From contig NZ_LAKD02000018.1 of the NCBI RefSeq assembly GCF_000968685.2, positions 108,239-172,238 on the forward strand: 64,000 nucleotides of DNA. The letters run 5' to 3'. Shown here piece by piece: positions 1 through 7,737 of this stretch. The notes under the pieces are model-generated. The model worked only from the letters and a program-made list of their open reading frames with translations. It was not told the DNA's origin and made no database searches. A program made the translations under genes and the position numbers. Within the stretch, counting starts at the first letter, position 1; each line of letters begins with the position of its first letter. Origin of the DNA: Streptomyces antioxidans. Its GTDB lineage: Bacteria; Actinomycetota; Actinomycetes; Streptomycetales; Streptomycetaceae.

Positions 1-1028
1 ACATCCCCCACCAGGAAGGCGGCCTCCGGCATATCGCCGTGGATGGAGGCCTGACCCGCGCGGCGGAAGACCGGGATGCCGGAGGCGGCCTCGGGCATCC
101 GCTTCAGCGGCTCCCCGCCCAGCGGGACGGCATCGGCCAGATCCACCGTGACGTAGTCGGCGAGTGCGGGGACGGCCGTGTCCGCGAGCTCCTGCGCGGT
201 CGTCATCACATCGAGCGTGGTGCCGATCTGGTTGGCCGCCCTGCCGAGCAGCGCCAGCCGCTCGCGCTCGCCGCTCTTGGTGACCAGCGAGATGGTGCAC
301 ACGCCCAGCGGGCCACCGCCCTTGGGGGCGAGGGGGAAGACGGAGGAGGAGAAGACGACCTCCCGGCCGTGCTCCGGCGACACCCACCGCAGCACATGGT
401 CGCCGACCGGCTCCCGCGAGGTCAGCACCCGCCGTATCACCGGCTCGATGGTGGTCCGGTCGAAACCGCGCACGGTGCGCCGCGCGGACCGGGTGGGCGC
501 GTCCACCTCGGAGCGGCCCACGATCTCCCGGCAGGCGCGGTTAGACCACAGCAGCCGGGTGTGGGTGTCCCACACCGCGACGGCCAGCGGTGACCGGTCC
601 AGCAGCACCGCTTCGGCGTCGGCGGTCCGCACTCCGTCCGGTGCCTCCGTGATGGCGACGAACCAGCAGCTCTCGCCGTCCCCGCCGGTCAGCGCGATGG
701 TCTCCACCGTCAGCCGGAAGCTCTCGCCGTCCCGGTGCCGGACCTTCATGACGGCGTTGGCGGCCCGCCGACCGCCGTGCTTCCCCATGTCTCCCGGGGT
801 CGAGGACCACCGCAGCGCCTCGGCCGGGGTCTCCAGCAGCTCCCGCACGGGCAGTCCCACGACGTCCTCCGCACGGTGCCCGAGCAGCCTCCGGCAGCCC
901 TCTCCCCACGCCAGGACGGTGCCGTCAGAGCCCACGACGGCGAGGGCCGGAGCGGGTGCCTCGGGCACGTCCGCGAAGCCGGCCGGCATCCGTTTCGCCT
1001 CGGGACCGGCCCCGGCTCTGCGCGCCAT
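1..1028 (-). CDS. PAS/GAF sensor, probable SpoIIE-type phosphatase (partial)
   Basis: This is the N-terminal part of a signalling protein whose 3' end lies beyond the left edge. The 342 visible codons contain two PAS-like segments (roughly residues 15-110 and 115-235). A GAF-like start follows, with the phrase QIGTTLDVMTTAQELAD near residue 290. In Streptomyces this order is typical of large PAS-GAF-PP2C proteins that often end in an anti-sigma-type ATPase, so a SpoIIE phosphatase is expected downstream; that part is inferred. The ATG at 1028 is preceded by GGAGGG at good spacing. It is divergent from the DUF899 gene. Confidence 0.75.
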   Translation of the reverse strand, partial: MARRAGAGPEAKRMPAGFADVPEAPAPALAVVGSDGTVLAWGEGCRRLLGHRAEDVVGLPVRELLETPAEALRWSSTPGDMGKHGGRRAANAVMKVRHRDGESFRLTVETIALTGGDGESCWFVAITEAPDGVRTADAEAVLLDRSPLAVAVWDTHTRLLWSNRACREIVGRSEVDAPTRSARRTVRGFDRTTIEPVIRRVLTSREPVGDHVLRWVSPEHGREVVFSSSVFPLAPKGGGPLGVCTISLVTKSGERERLALLGRAANQIGTTLDVMTTAQELADTAVPALADYVTVDLADAVPLGGEPLKRMPEAASGIPVFRRAGQASIHGDMPEAAFLVGD

Positions 1029-1216
1029 CCCGATACCCTCCGTAGCCGCTGATATCGGTCCATGTCCTGCCAAAAGGGTAACGCGCCCGGGCGGTGGTCG
1101 GGGCCCCGTCGGTCACAGTTCCCGCGGTCCCCGGCCACCGATGAGTTCGGCGGCCGAGCGGGGTCTACACCTCTGCGCACCATCCGCCATCCGCGTGATC
1201 AGAAAGGGGCACCGGC

Positions 1217-1903
1217 ATGACCACCAACCCGCTGCCGTCCGTCGTGGACGCCGATACCTGGCGGCGTGAGCTCGACGCGCTGCGGGTCCGGGAGAAGGCC
1301 GCGACACGGGAGCTCGACGCGATCGCCGCCCAGCGCCGCCGCCTGCCGATGGTCGAGCTGCCCGACTACACCCTCGAGGGCGAGGACGGGCCGGTCCGGC
1401 TGGCGGACCTCTTCGACGGCAGGAAGCAGCTGATCGTCTACAACCACATGTGGTTCCCCGGCGAGACGTGGCAGTGTCCGGGCTGCACGGGGTTCACCTC
1501 GCAGTTCACCAGGCTGGAGTTCCTGGGCAACTACGATGCCCGGTTCGTCATCGTCACCCAGGGCCCGATCGGCGAGGCGCTCGCGTACAAGCGGCGGGTC
1601 GGGAACACGATGGCCTGGTACTCCACGGCGAACAGCCCGTTCGGTACCGACGTCGGCGCCCCGCCAGGCGGCGGGTTCGCCGTCAATGTGTTCCTGCGCG
1701 ACGGCGACACCGTCTACCGCACCTGGCACACGGACGGCCGTGGCACCGAGCAGCTCAGCTACTCCTTCGCGCTGATCGACCTGTTGCCGTACGGGCGTCA
1801 GGAGGAGTGGCAGGACTCGCCCGAGGGGTGGCCACAGCAGCCCGCCTACAGCCGGTGGTCAGGCTCCGAGGAGATCGCCGCGCTCTACGGCCGGGACGGG
1901 TGA
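1217..1903 (+). CDS. DUF899 family thioredoxin-like protein
   Basis: The 228-residue protein matches the DUF899 family, a thioredoxin-fold group of unknown reaction that is common in actinobacteria. The N-terminal 40 residues are a charged helix. The core follows, with a CPGC motif at residues 87-90 in the position of a redox CxxC, and a C-terminal tryptophan-rich tail. No signal peptide or membrane segment is seen, so it is probably cytoplasmic. The ATG follows AAAGGGG. It stands alone, with unrelated neighbours on both sides. The family assignment is fairly firm; a redox role is inferred from the CxxC only. Confidence 0.8.
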   Translation: MTTNPLPSVVDADTWRRELDALRVREKAATRELDAIAAQRRRLPMVELPDYTLEGEDGPVRLADLFDGRKQLIVYNHMWFPGETWQCPGCTGFTSQFTRLEFLGNYDARFVIVTQGPIGEALAYKRRVGNTMAWYSTANSPFGTDVGAPPGGGFAVNVFLRDGDTVYRTWHTDGRGTEQLSYSFALIDLLPYGRQEEWQDSPEGWPQQPAYSRWSGSEEIAALYGRDG

Positions 1904-1940
1904 GGCCCGGGCGCGGTGGCCGGGGCGCGGTGGGTGGGCG

Positions 1941-2513
1941 CTAGTCGAGCGCGACCAGCGCGGCGCGGAGTTCGTCGAGGGTGCGGCGGGTGAGTTCGGT
2001 GAGCGTCCGGTCGTTCGCCGGATCGGCCCACTGGTCGAAGGCGTCGTAGAAGGCGCGGACGCCGAGTTCGGCGGCGAGGCTCGCGGTCGGTTCCGGTACG
2101 TCGCGCTTGTGGAGCGCGTCCGTCATGGCCCCGGCGAGTCTGGCGCGCTTGAGGGCGGCGCGCTCCTGCAGTTCGGTGTGACCGGCGATGACCGGGCGGA
2201 GCCTGACGCCGATCTCGCGGCGGTCGTCGGTGAAGGTGGCGGTGAGGGCGTCGAGGGCCGCGCGGACCGCCTTCAGCGGTGTGGCCGGGCCGGGTGCCGC
2301 CCCGATCGCGTCGGCGAGGAGCCGGGTGTGGGTGTTCTGACCGGCGAAGAGCACTTCCCGCTTGTCGCGGAAGTGCCGGAAGAAGGTGGTCTTGGTCAGA
2401 CCTGCCCGATCGGCGATCTCATGGACGGTGGTGGTGTCGTAGCCCTGCTCGGTGAACAGCTCCAGCGCGGCGCGCACCAGCCGTTCCTGTGCGTTCGGTT
2501 CCCATCGGGCCAT
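1941..2513 (-). CDS. TetR family transcriptional regulator
   Basis: The 190-residue protein begins with a canonical TetR DNA-binding domain: ALELFTEQGYDTTTVHEIADR, then the recognition helix LTKTTFFRHFRDKREVL. A variable helical ligand domain follows. The start at ATG 2513 (MARWEPN) was chosen because longer upstream versions would run through the operator region. It is divergent from the epimerase gene at 2631, and the shared intergenic DNA carries a duplicated palindromic site. It very likely represses itself and that neighbour. The ligand is unknown. Confidence 0.9.
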   Translation of the reverse strand: MARWEPNAQERLVRAALELFTEQGYDTTTVHEIADRAGLTKTTFFRHFRDKREVLFAGQNTHTRLLADAIGAAPGPATPLKAVRAALDALTATFTDDRREIGVRLRPVIAGHTELQERAALKRARLAGAMTDALHKRDVPEPTASLAAELGVRAFYDAFDQWADPANDRTLTELTRRTLDELRAALVALD

Positions 2514-2526
2514 GCGCACAGCATAA

Positions 2527-2589
2527 GTGATGTGACTTAGTACCGTCACTTCGGCTACGGTGACGAGTGACGTTACCAAGTCACATCAC
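2527..2589. promoter_or_regulatory. Duplicated operator between divergent TetR and epimerase genes
   Basis: Positions 2527-2550 and 2566-2589 form an inverted pair of 24-base elements that agree at 22 positions. Each copy contains its own dyad, GTGAC-N8-GTCAC (2533-2550 in the left copy, 2567-2584 in the right), which is the size of a TetR operator. The pair sits just upstream of the TetR start and about 40 bases before the epimerase start, so one regulator could control both promoters. This is read directly from the sequence; the assignment to the neighbouring TetR is inference. Confidence 0.7.
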
Positions 2590-2630
2590 CTCGCTCCGCG
2601 CGGCGGAGCGTTCCTCCAAGGGAGCTGCGC

Positions 2631-3515
2631 ATGCGTGTTTTCGTCACCGGTGCCAGCGGCCACATCGCATCGGCCGTGGTACCCGAACTGCTCGGGGCCG
2701 GACACGAGGTCGTCGGCCTGGCCCGGTCCGACGCCTCGGCCGCCGCCGTCAACGCCCTGGGCGCCGAGGTGCGCCGCGGCGACCTCGACGACCTGGACGG
2801 GCTGCGCGGGGCCGCCGCCGACGCGGACGCGGTCATCCACCTCGCGTTCAACCACGACGCCATCCCCGCGGGGAAGTTCGCCGAGGCGGTGGCGGCCGAC
2901 CTGGCTGTGGTGCGGACATTCGGCGACGCGCTGGCCGGTACGGGCAAGACCCTCATCGGCGTCGGCCTGACGCCCACCGGTGACGCGCGGCGCGACGCGG
3001 CGATAGCAGCCAACCCCCGCTCCGCGGTCGGGCGGGTGCTCGGCGATGTCACCGGACGCGGGGTGCGGACCGTGCTCGTCGCCATCCCGCCGGTGACCCA
3101 CAGCGCGCGGGACAGGACCGGTTTCATCCCGATCCTGATCGGACACGCCCGTGCCACGGGCGTGTCCGGCTACGTCGGCGACGGCGCCAACCGCTGGCCC
3201 GCCGGTCACACCCTGGACGTCGGCCGCCTCTACCGGCTGGCGCTGGAGAAGGCCCCGGCCGGTTCACAGCTGTACGCCGCGGCCGAAGAGGGCATCACGG
3301 TGCGCGAGATCGCCGAGACCATCGGCCGCCATCTGAACGTCCCGGCCGTGAGCATCCCGGCCGAACGGGCCGCGGACCACTTCACCGGCTTCCCGTTCAT
3401 CGAGATGGACATCACCATGCCCAACGCGGACACCAGGCGGCTGCTGGGCTGGGAGCCGGTCCACCCCGGCCTGATCGCGGACCTCGACGACGGCCACTAC
3501 TTCACCGCCGGCTGA
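2631..3515 (+). CDS. NAD-dependent epimerase/dehydratase family protein
   Basis: The 294-residue protein is an extended or atypical short-chain dehydrogenase with an N-terminal Rossmann motif TGASGHIA (residues 6-13) and an acidic turn at the end of the second strand. It lacks a clear signal peptide. The classical YxxxK is not evident, which fits the atypical NAD(P)-binding group. The C-terminal part (EEGITVREIAETIG) is like that of nucleoside-sugar epimerase relatives. The ATG is preceded by GGGAGC. It is divergent from the TetR gene and probably repressed by it. The substrate is unknown. Confidence 0.85.
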   Translation: MRVFVTGASGHIASAVVPELLGAGHEVVGLARSDASAAAVNALGAEVRRGDLDDLDGLRGAAADADAVIHLAFNHDAIPAGKFAEAVAADLAVVRTFGDALAGTGKTLIGVGLTPTGDARRDAAIAANPRSAVGRVLGDVTGRGVRTVLVAIPPVTHSARDRTGFIPILIGHARATGVSGYVGDGANRWPAGHTLDVGRLYRLALEKAPAGSQLYAAAEEGITVREIAETIGRHLNVPAVSIPAERAADHFTGFPFIEMDITMPNADTRRLLGWEPVHPGLIADLDDGHYFTAG

Positions 3516-3611
3516 CACCGCCATCGCGGTCACATGGTGGGCCACCACATCAGGCAACTCCCGCGCCAGACCGCTCCGTTCGGCCGCAGCGGCGATCCGT
3601 GCGGGTGCGGG
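3516..3611 (-). pseudogene. Remnant of a histidine kinase H-box
   Basis: Read on the minus strand, this stretch encodes a piece that reads ARIAAAAERSGLAREL then PDVVAHHVTAMAV. This matches the dimerisation and phosphoacceptor region of NarL-type histidine kinases (ERxxIARELHDVVAHHV). The phosphoacceptor His is Pro here. No start codon, ATPase domain or continuing reading frame supports a live gene, and the fragment abuts the end of the epimerase gene. I read it as a decayed relic. The match is short, so confidence is moderate. Confidence 0.5.
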
Positions 3612-3693
3612 ACGGCGGACGGGGCGGCGTACGCCGCCAGGCGGGTATGCGCCCGGCCCGGGCGGTAGCGGGCACCGCCTGGGCGCGGCCGCG

Positions 3694-3846
3694 TCAGCTG
3701 AAGAGCACCATGTAGGACGAGGCGAGGCCCGAGGCCAGCCAGAACGATCCGCCAGCCATACCGACGATGAGCAGTACTGCCAGCGCGCTGTCTATCTTTT
3801 CCACCAGCGGGGACGGAGGCCGGGGCTCCGGGTCATGTGAACTCAT
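3694..3846 (-). CDS. Small single-span membrane protein
   Basis: A 50-residue frame starts at ATG 3846 and ends with TGA at 3694. The first 17 residues are hydrophilic and proline-rich (HDPEPRPPSP). A hydrophobic segment of about 25 residues follows (ALAVLLIVGMAGGSFWLASGL), ending in YMVLFS. This suggests a single-span membrane peptide. Only a weak GGG sits upstream of the start. I do not recognise the family. It lies between the epimerase and the SpoIIE phosphatase, with no clear operon partner. Confidence 0.45.
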   Translation of the reverse strand: MSSHDPEPRPPSPLVEKIDSALAVLLIVGMAGGSFWLASGLASSYMVLFS

Positions 3847-3935
3847 GTGCCCAAACATATGCCAAGAAGTATGTGTGTGCGGCTGGCTGTTGAGGTTTCC
3901 CTGGGGGTGCGGTGCGCGGCGGCCGGGCCGGGACC

Positions 3936-5225
3936 TCAGAGGCGGACGACGATCAGGGCGATGTCGTCGCGTCCGCCCCCGGCCACCCCGAGGCGGGTGA
4001 GCAGGGTGTCGGCGAGGTGGTCGGGGCCGAGACAGGTGTGGCGGGCGAGGGTGTCGGTGAGGCGGCGCAGGCCGACGTCGATGTCCTCGTCACGGCGTTC
4101 GATGAGTCCGTCGGTGTAGAGGACGAGGGTGTCACCCGGGCTGTACGACACCGTGGCCTGCGGCCGGGGGAGGTGGTCCGCGACAAGGCCCAGCGGGGGG
4201 TTGGTGGCCTGGTCGAGCAGGACGACAGTGCCGTCCGGCCGGGCCAGGACGGGCGGCGGGTGACCGGCGCTGGTGTAGGTGATGTGCTGCTGGCGGGTGT
4301 CGACGACGGCCTTGGCCGCGGTCGTGGCCAGCGCGCCCTCGAAGGTGCGGGCGTAGAGGCTCAGCACGTCCATCGCCCTGCCGGGTTCGCTGATGGCGCG
4401 GACGGCGGCGGACAGGGCGCTGCGGAGCATGCCCATGACGGCGGCGGCCTCCAGGCCGTGGCCGACCACATCGCCGACCGCGACGGTGAAGGTGTCCGTG
4501 GACAGGTCCACCACGTCGTACCAGTCGCCGCACACATTGAGCGACCGGGCGGCGGGCATGTAGCGCACGGCGATCTCGCGGTGTCCTGCCAGGTCCGGGG
4601 AGTGCAGCATGGCCTCCTGGAGGGCGAGGGCGGTGCGGCGCTCCCGGTCGTGGGCCTCGCGCAGTTCCTCGTTGAGGCGCTGGAGTTCCCGCGCCCGGGT
4701 GTACAGCTCGGCCTCGATCGACTCACGCTCCCCGCCCCCGCCCGCGGCCCTGCCCGCGCCCTCGTCCTCGCCCTCGTCCTCGCCCCCGTCCTCGGGCTTC
4801 GGCCGCAGCGAGCGGGTCAGTACGAACTCGGTCATGTCCTCCGCCCGGTGGATGATCCACCGCACCTCTCCGTCGGGCCCGAGGACGGGTGTGTTGATGG
4901 GCGACCACCACTTCGCCCGGAACACTCCCGGACGCCCGGAGACGGGGATGTCGTACTTCTGCACCGCCATCGTGTCCGTTCTCCGCAACCTCAGCACCCG
5001 CTGGAGGGAGGCGTCGAGATTGCGTACCCCGTCGGCGTCCGGGTCCGCCGGATTGTCGGGGTGGACCTCGAAGAGGTAATGGCCGATCAGCTCTTCCCTG
5101 GTACGGCCCGTGGCCCGCAGATAGGCCTCGTTGACCTCGACGATCACCAGGTCGGGGGTCAGCACCAGGTACGGGCTGGGTGTGACGGCGAATACCGCCT
5201 GGTAGTCGATCCGCGGTGCGCTCAC
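3936..5225 (-). CDS. PAS domain SpoIIE-type PP2C phosphatase
   Basis: The 429-residue protein has an N-terminal PAS domain (about residues 8-125, YQAVFAVTPSPYLVLTPDL). A Glu/Gly-rich acidic linker follows, then a coiled coil (about 165-200), and a C-terminal SpoIIE/PP2C phosphatase domain with NVCGDWYDVV, VAVGDVVGHG and LVLYTDGLIERR, the metal-binding acidic motifs. Such proteins usually dephosphorylate anti-anti-sigma factors in partner-switching networks. The GTG at 5225 was chosen because it follows AGGAGA; reading further upstream enters low-complexity DNA. It is divergent from the serine hydrolase gene. Confidence 0.85.
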   Translation of the reverse strand: MSAPRIDYQAVFAVTPSPYLVLTPDLVIVEVNEAYLRATGRTREELIGHYLFEVHPDNPADPDADGVRNLDASLQRVLRLRRTDTMAVQKYDIPVSGRPGVFRAKWWSPINTPVLGPDGEVRWIIHRAEDMTEFVLTRSLRPKPEDGGEDEGEDEGAGRAAGGGGERESIEAELYTRARELQRLNEELREAHDRERRTALALQEAMLHSPDLAGHREIAVRYMPAARSLNVCGDWYDVVDLSTDTFTVAVGDVVGHGLEAAAVMGMLRSALSAAVRAISEPGRAMDVLSLYARTFEGALATTAAKAVVDTRQQHITYTSAGHPPPVLARPDGTVVLLDQATNPPLGLVADHLPRPQATVSYSPGDTLVLYTDGLIERRDEDIDVGLRRLTDTLARHTCLGPDHLADTLLTRLGVAGGGRDDIALIVVRL

Positions 5226-5487
5226 AACCTTCTCCTGTCCGGCCCGGCCCCTGCCTCGTTCTCGATTCTCGACTATGCGGCCCGCCCCGGGCGACGGCCC
5301 GTCGGCTCGCCGACGCCGGGCCCGGGGCTGTGCTGGTTGTGGAGTGGTCGTGAGATTCGGACACGTTTGTGAACCGTATCCGCCGCTGTCCCGTCTTCCA
5401 GAGCGCTGGCACACCGGGCCGCCTTCGCGACGGAGCGAAGGGTTCCCGCGTGATGAACCGCACCACGAGCGAACGGACGGGCACACC

Positions 5488-6381
5488 ATGGGGCGATACC
5501 GACGAATGTCCCGGCCTCCCCGGGCCGCGCTGGCGTCACGAGCGGCGCTGGCCGCGGGGGCGCTCGTGCCGGCGATCGTCTCGGTGCGGTCGGCTCACGC
5601 GGCCACTCCGCAGACGCGGGCGGCGATCTGCACCTCGGACGAGCCCGGGCTCGCCGCCAGGCTCTCCGAGGACATCGACTCGGCACTGGACGGCTCCTCC
5701 GCCACCACCGCGATCAGCCTCCACGACCGCACCACCAACACCACCTGCACCCTCAACGCGGACCGGACGTTCGACTCCGCGAGCACGGTCAAGGTCACCG
5801 TGCTCGCCACGCTGCTGTGGGACGCGCAGGAGGACGGCCGCGCCCTGACGCGGGAGGAGGAGGACCGTGCCACCGCCATGATCACGCAGTCCGACAACGA
5901 CGCCACCACCGCGCTGTGGAAGCAACTCGGGGCGGACAAGGTCAATGGATTTCTGCAGGCCGCGGGGATGACCAGCACCGTCCTCGACGGCGAGGGGCAC
6001 TGGGGGCTCACCCAGGTCACCGCCAACGACGAGGAAGGGCTCCTCCACCTGGTGACCCACGCCAACCCGGTGCTCGGTGACGACTCCCGCGCCTACATCC
6101 TGAAGCTGATGAGCGAGGTCGTCCCCGCGCAGCGCTGGGGAACCCCGGCCGGTGCGCCGGACGACGCACAGGTGCATGTGAAGAACGGCTGGCTGGAGCG
6201 GGCCACGAACGGCTGGCGGGTGCACAGCCTCGGCGCCTTCACCGGCGGCGACCACGACTACACGATCACGGTGCTCTCGCAGGACAACGCCACGATGGAC
6301 GACGGCATCGCCACCATCGAGCGCATCGCCCGCGCCGTCCACCAGGACCTCAACGCCCCCGGGCCCAGCGCTCAGCCCTAG
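5488..6381 (+). CDS. Secreted class A beta-lactamase-like serine hydrolase
   Basis: The 297-residue precursor has a signal peptide ending near VRSAHAA (residue 39). The penicillin-binding fold motifs are present in order: STVK at residues 99-102 (nucleophile Ser99 and Lys102), SDN at 135-137, and KNG at 232-234 in place of KTG. This spacing fits class A beta-lactamases and related serine hydrolases. The Asn in KNG and the lack of a clear omega-loop ExxLN argue for a relative of uncertain substrate, not a proven resistance enzyme. An alternative ATG lies at 5506. Its end overlaps the convergent MarR gene by four bases. Confidence 0.75.
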   Translation: MGRYRRMSRPPRAALASRAALAAGALVPAIVSVRSAHAATPQTRAAICTSDEPGLAARLSEDIDSALDGSSATTAISLHDRTTNTTCTLNADRTFDSASTVKVTVLATLLWDAQEDGRALTREEEDRATAMITQSDNDATTALWKQLGADKVNGFLQAAGMTSTVLDGEGHWGLTQVTANDEEGLLHLVTHANPVLGDDSRAYILKLMSEVVPAQRWGTPAGAPDDAQVHVKNGWLERATNGWRVHSLGAFTGGDHDYTITVLSQDNATMDDGIATIERIARAVHQDLNAPGPSAQP

Positions 6382-6863
6382 GAGGAGGTCCGGGTGTGGT
6401 GGTCGAGCAGGCGGGTGAGCAGCCGCACCAGTTCGTCGCGCTCAGCAGGGCTCAGCGGCGCGAGCAGTTCGTCGTGGAGTTCGTCCAGGACCGTGTCGAG
6501 GCGGCGTAGCCGACGGCGGCCCCGGGGGGAGATCGTGATGGTGTTGCGGCGCCGGTCGTCGGGGTCCGGCGCCCGCTCGACCAGCCCGCGCTCGGCCAGT
6601 TCGTTGAGCACACCGACCATGTCGCTGCGGTAGATGCCGGTGCGCCCGCTCAGCGCCGCCTGGCTGCCCGGCCCGTACTCCTGCAGCGAGGCGAGCACGG
6701 CGTAGTGCCACTTGCGGGCGTCGGCCCGGGCCAGCCCCTCGTTGATCAGCCGGTCCGACCGCGTGGTCAGCTGCGACAGCAGCCGGCTCGCCAGCCGACG
6801 CAGCCGGTCGGGCGTCCGGGGCGGGCCGTCGTGGGGGACGTCCATGGCTTCGGCTCTGGTCAT
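6378..6863 (-). CDS. MarR family transcriptional regulator
   Basis: The 161-residue protein has a winged-helix domain (GPGSQAALSGRTGIYRSDMVG as recognition region, then DPDDRRRNTITISPRGRRRL as wing), typical of MarR repressors. The start at ATG 6863 is favoured because AGGA sits about ten bases upstream. ATG 6872 is an alternative with no room for a ribosome site. It is divergent from the dienelactone hydrolase gene, and the shared intergenic region contains a perfect palindrome. It probably represses both genes in response to a small phenolic or oxidising ligand; the ligand is inference. Confidence 0.88.
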   Translation of the reverse strand: MTRAEAMDVPHDGPPRTPDRLRRLASRLLSQLTTRSDRLINEGLARADARKWHYAVLASLQEYGPGSQAALSGRTGIYRSDMVGVLNELAERGLVERAPDPDDRRRNTITISPRGRRRLRRLDTVLDELHDELLAPLSPAERDELVRLLTRLLDHHTRTSS

Positions 6864-6883
6864 GGCGCTCATCCTACCGATTG

Positions 6884-6900
6884 CGTTAGTCCGACTAACG
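6884..6900. promoter_or_regulatory. Palindromic MarR operator
   Basis: CGTTAGTC, one base, GACTAACG is a perfect 8+1+8 palindrome. It lies between the divergent MarR and dienelactone hydrolase genes, about 20 bases from the MarR start. Its size and placement fit a MarR dimer site covering both promoters. Confidence 0.75.
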
Positions 6901-6972
6901 ATGTACGTTCGCTCGCGCCGACAGCGCGAGTGCGACCAACGTCTGTCGAGCGAACCACACGGGAGGAACACC

Positions 6973-7722
6973 TTGCCCACCACAACACTGCGGATCCCCA
7001 CCCCGGACGGTCAGGCCGACGCCTTCGCCGCCTTCCCCGACGGGGGCGGGCGGCACCCGGGGGTGCTGCTGTACCCGGACGCCTTCGGCGTACGGCCCGA
7101 ACTGGAGGAGCGGGCACGCGAACTGTCCGGGCACGGGTATTACGTCCTGGTCCCCAACTTCCTCTACCGGCACGGCCCGGCACCGGTGACCGAACTTCCC
7201 GAGCACATCGGTGAGGAGATCCGGCCCGAGATCATCGGCAGGCTGATGCCCCTGATCGTGGAGCACACCACCGAACGGATCCTGCGCGACGCCGATGCCT
7301 ACCTCGGGTTCCTCACCACCCGGCCCGAGGTCGCCCCCGGCCCGGTCGCCGTGATCGGCTACTGCATCGGCGCGCCCCTGGCGATGCGCACCGCGACGGC
7401 CCACCCCGACCAGGTGGCCGCCGTCGCCGGATTCCACCCCGGCTTCCTGGTGACCGACGCGCCCGACAGCCCGCACCGCCTCGTCCCCCACCTCACCGCC
7501 CGCGTCCACATCGGCCTCGCCGAGGGCGATATGACGCCCGAGGCCCTGGGCGAGCTCAACAAGGCGCTGGACGCCGCGGGTGTCGCCTACACCACCGAGG
7601 TCTACCCCGACACCATCCACGGCTTCACCATGTCCGACACCGACGCCTTCAGCCCCTCGGCACTGCAGCGCCACTGGGACCGGCTGCTCCCGCTCCTGGA
7701 CGGCGCCCTGACCGACGGCTGA
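6973..7722 (+). CDS. Dienelactone hydrolase family protein
   Basis: The 249-residue alpha/beta hydrolase has the family's cysteine nucleophile in GYCIGA (Cys131) and a conserved C-terminal His in TIHGFTM. Dienelactone hydrolases open lactone rings during chloroaromatic degradation, but most actinobacterial homologues have unknown substrates. The TTG start at 6973 is chosen because GGGAGG lies six bases upstream. Longer versions would run through the MarR operator. It is divergent from the MarR regulator, which likely controls it. No signal peptide is present. Confidence 0.85.
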   Translation: MPTTTLRIPTPDGQADAFAAFPDGGGRHPGVLLYPDAFGVRPELEERARELSGHGYYVLVPNFLYRHGPAPVTELPEHIGEEIRPEIIGRLMPLIVEHTTERILRDADAYLGFLTTRPEVAPGPVAVIGYCIGAPLAMRTATAHPDQVAAVAGFHPGFLVTDAPDSPHRLVPHLTARVHIGLAEGDMTPEALGELNKALDAAGVAYTTEVYPDTIHGFTMSDTDAFSPSALQRHWDRLLPLLDGALTDG

Positions 7723-7737
7723 GTGGCGGCGGGCGAC

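Noticed and set aside
5488..6381. Serine hydrolase considered as an antibiotic-resistance beta-lactamase
   Set aside because: SxxK and SDN are present, but KTG is KNG and no omega-loop ExxLN is clear. Resistance cannot be claimed.
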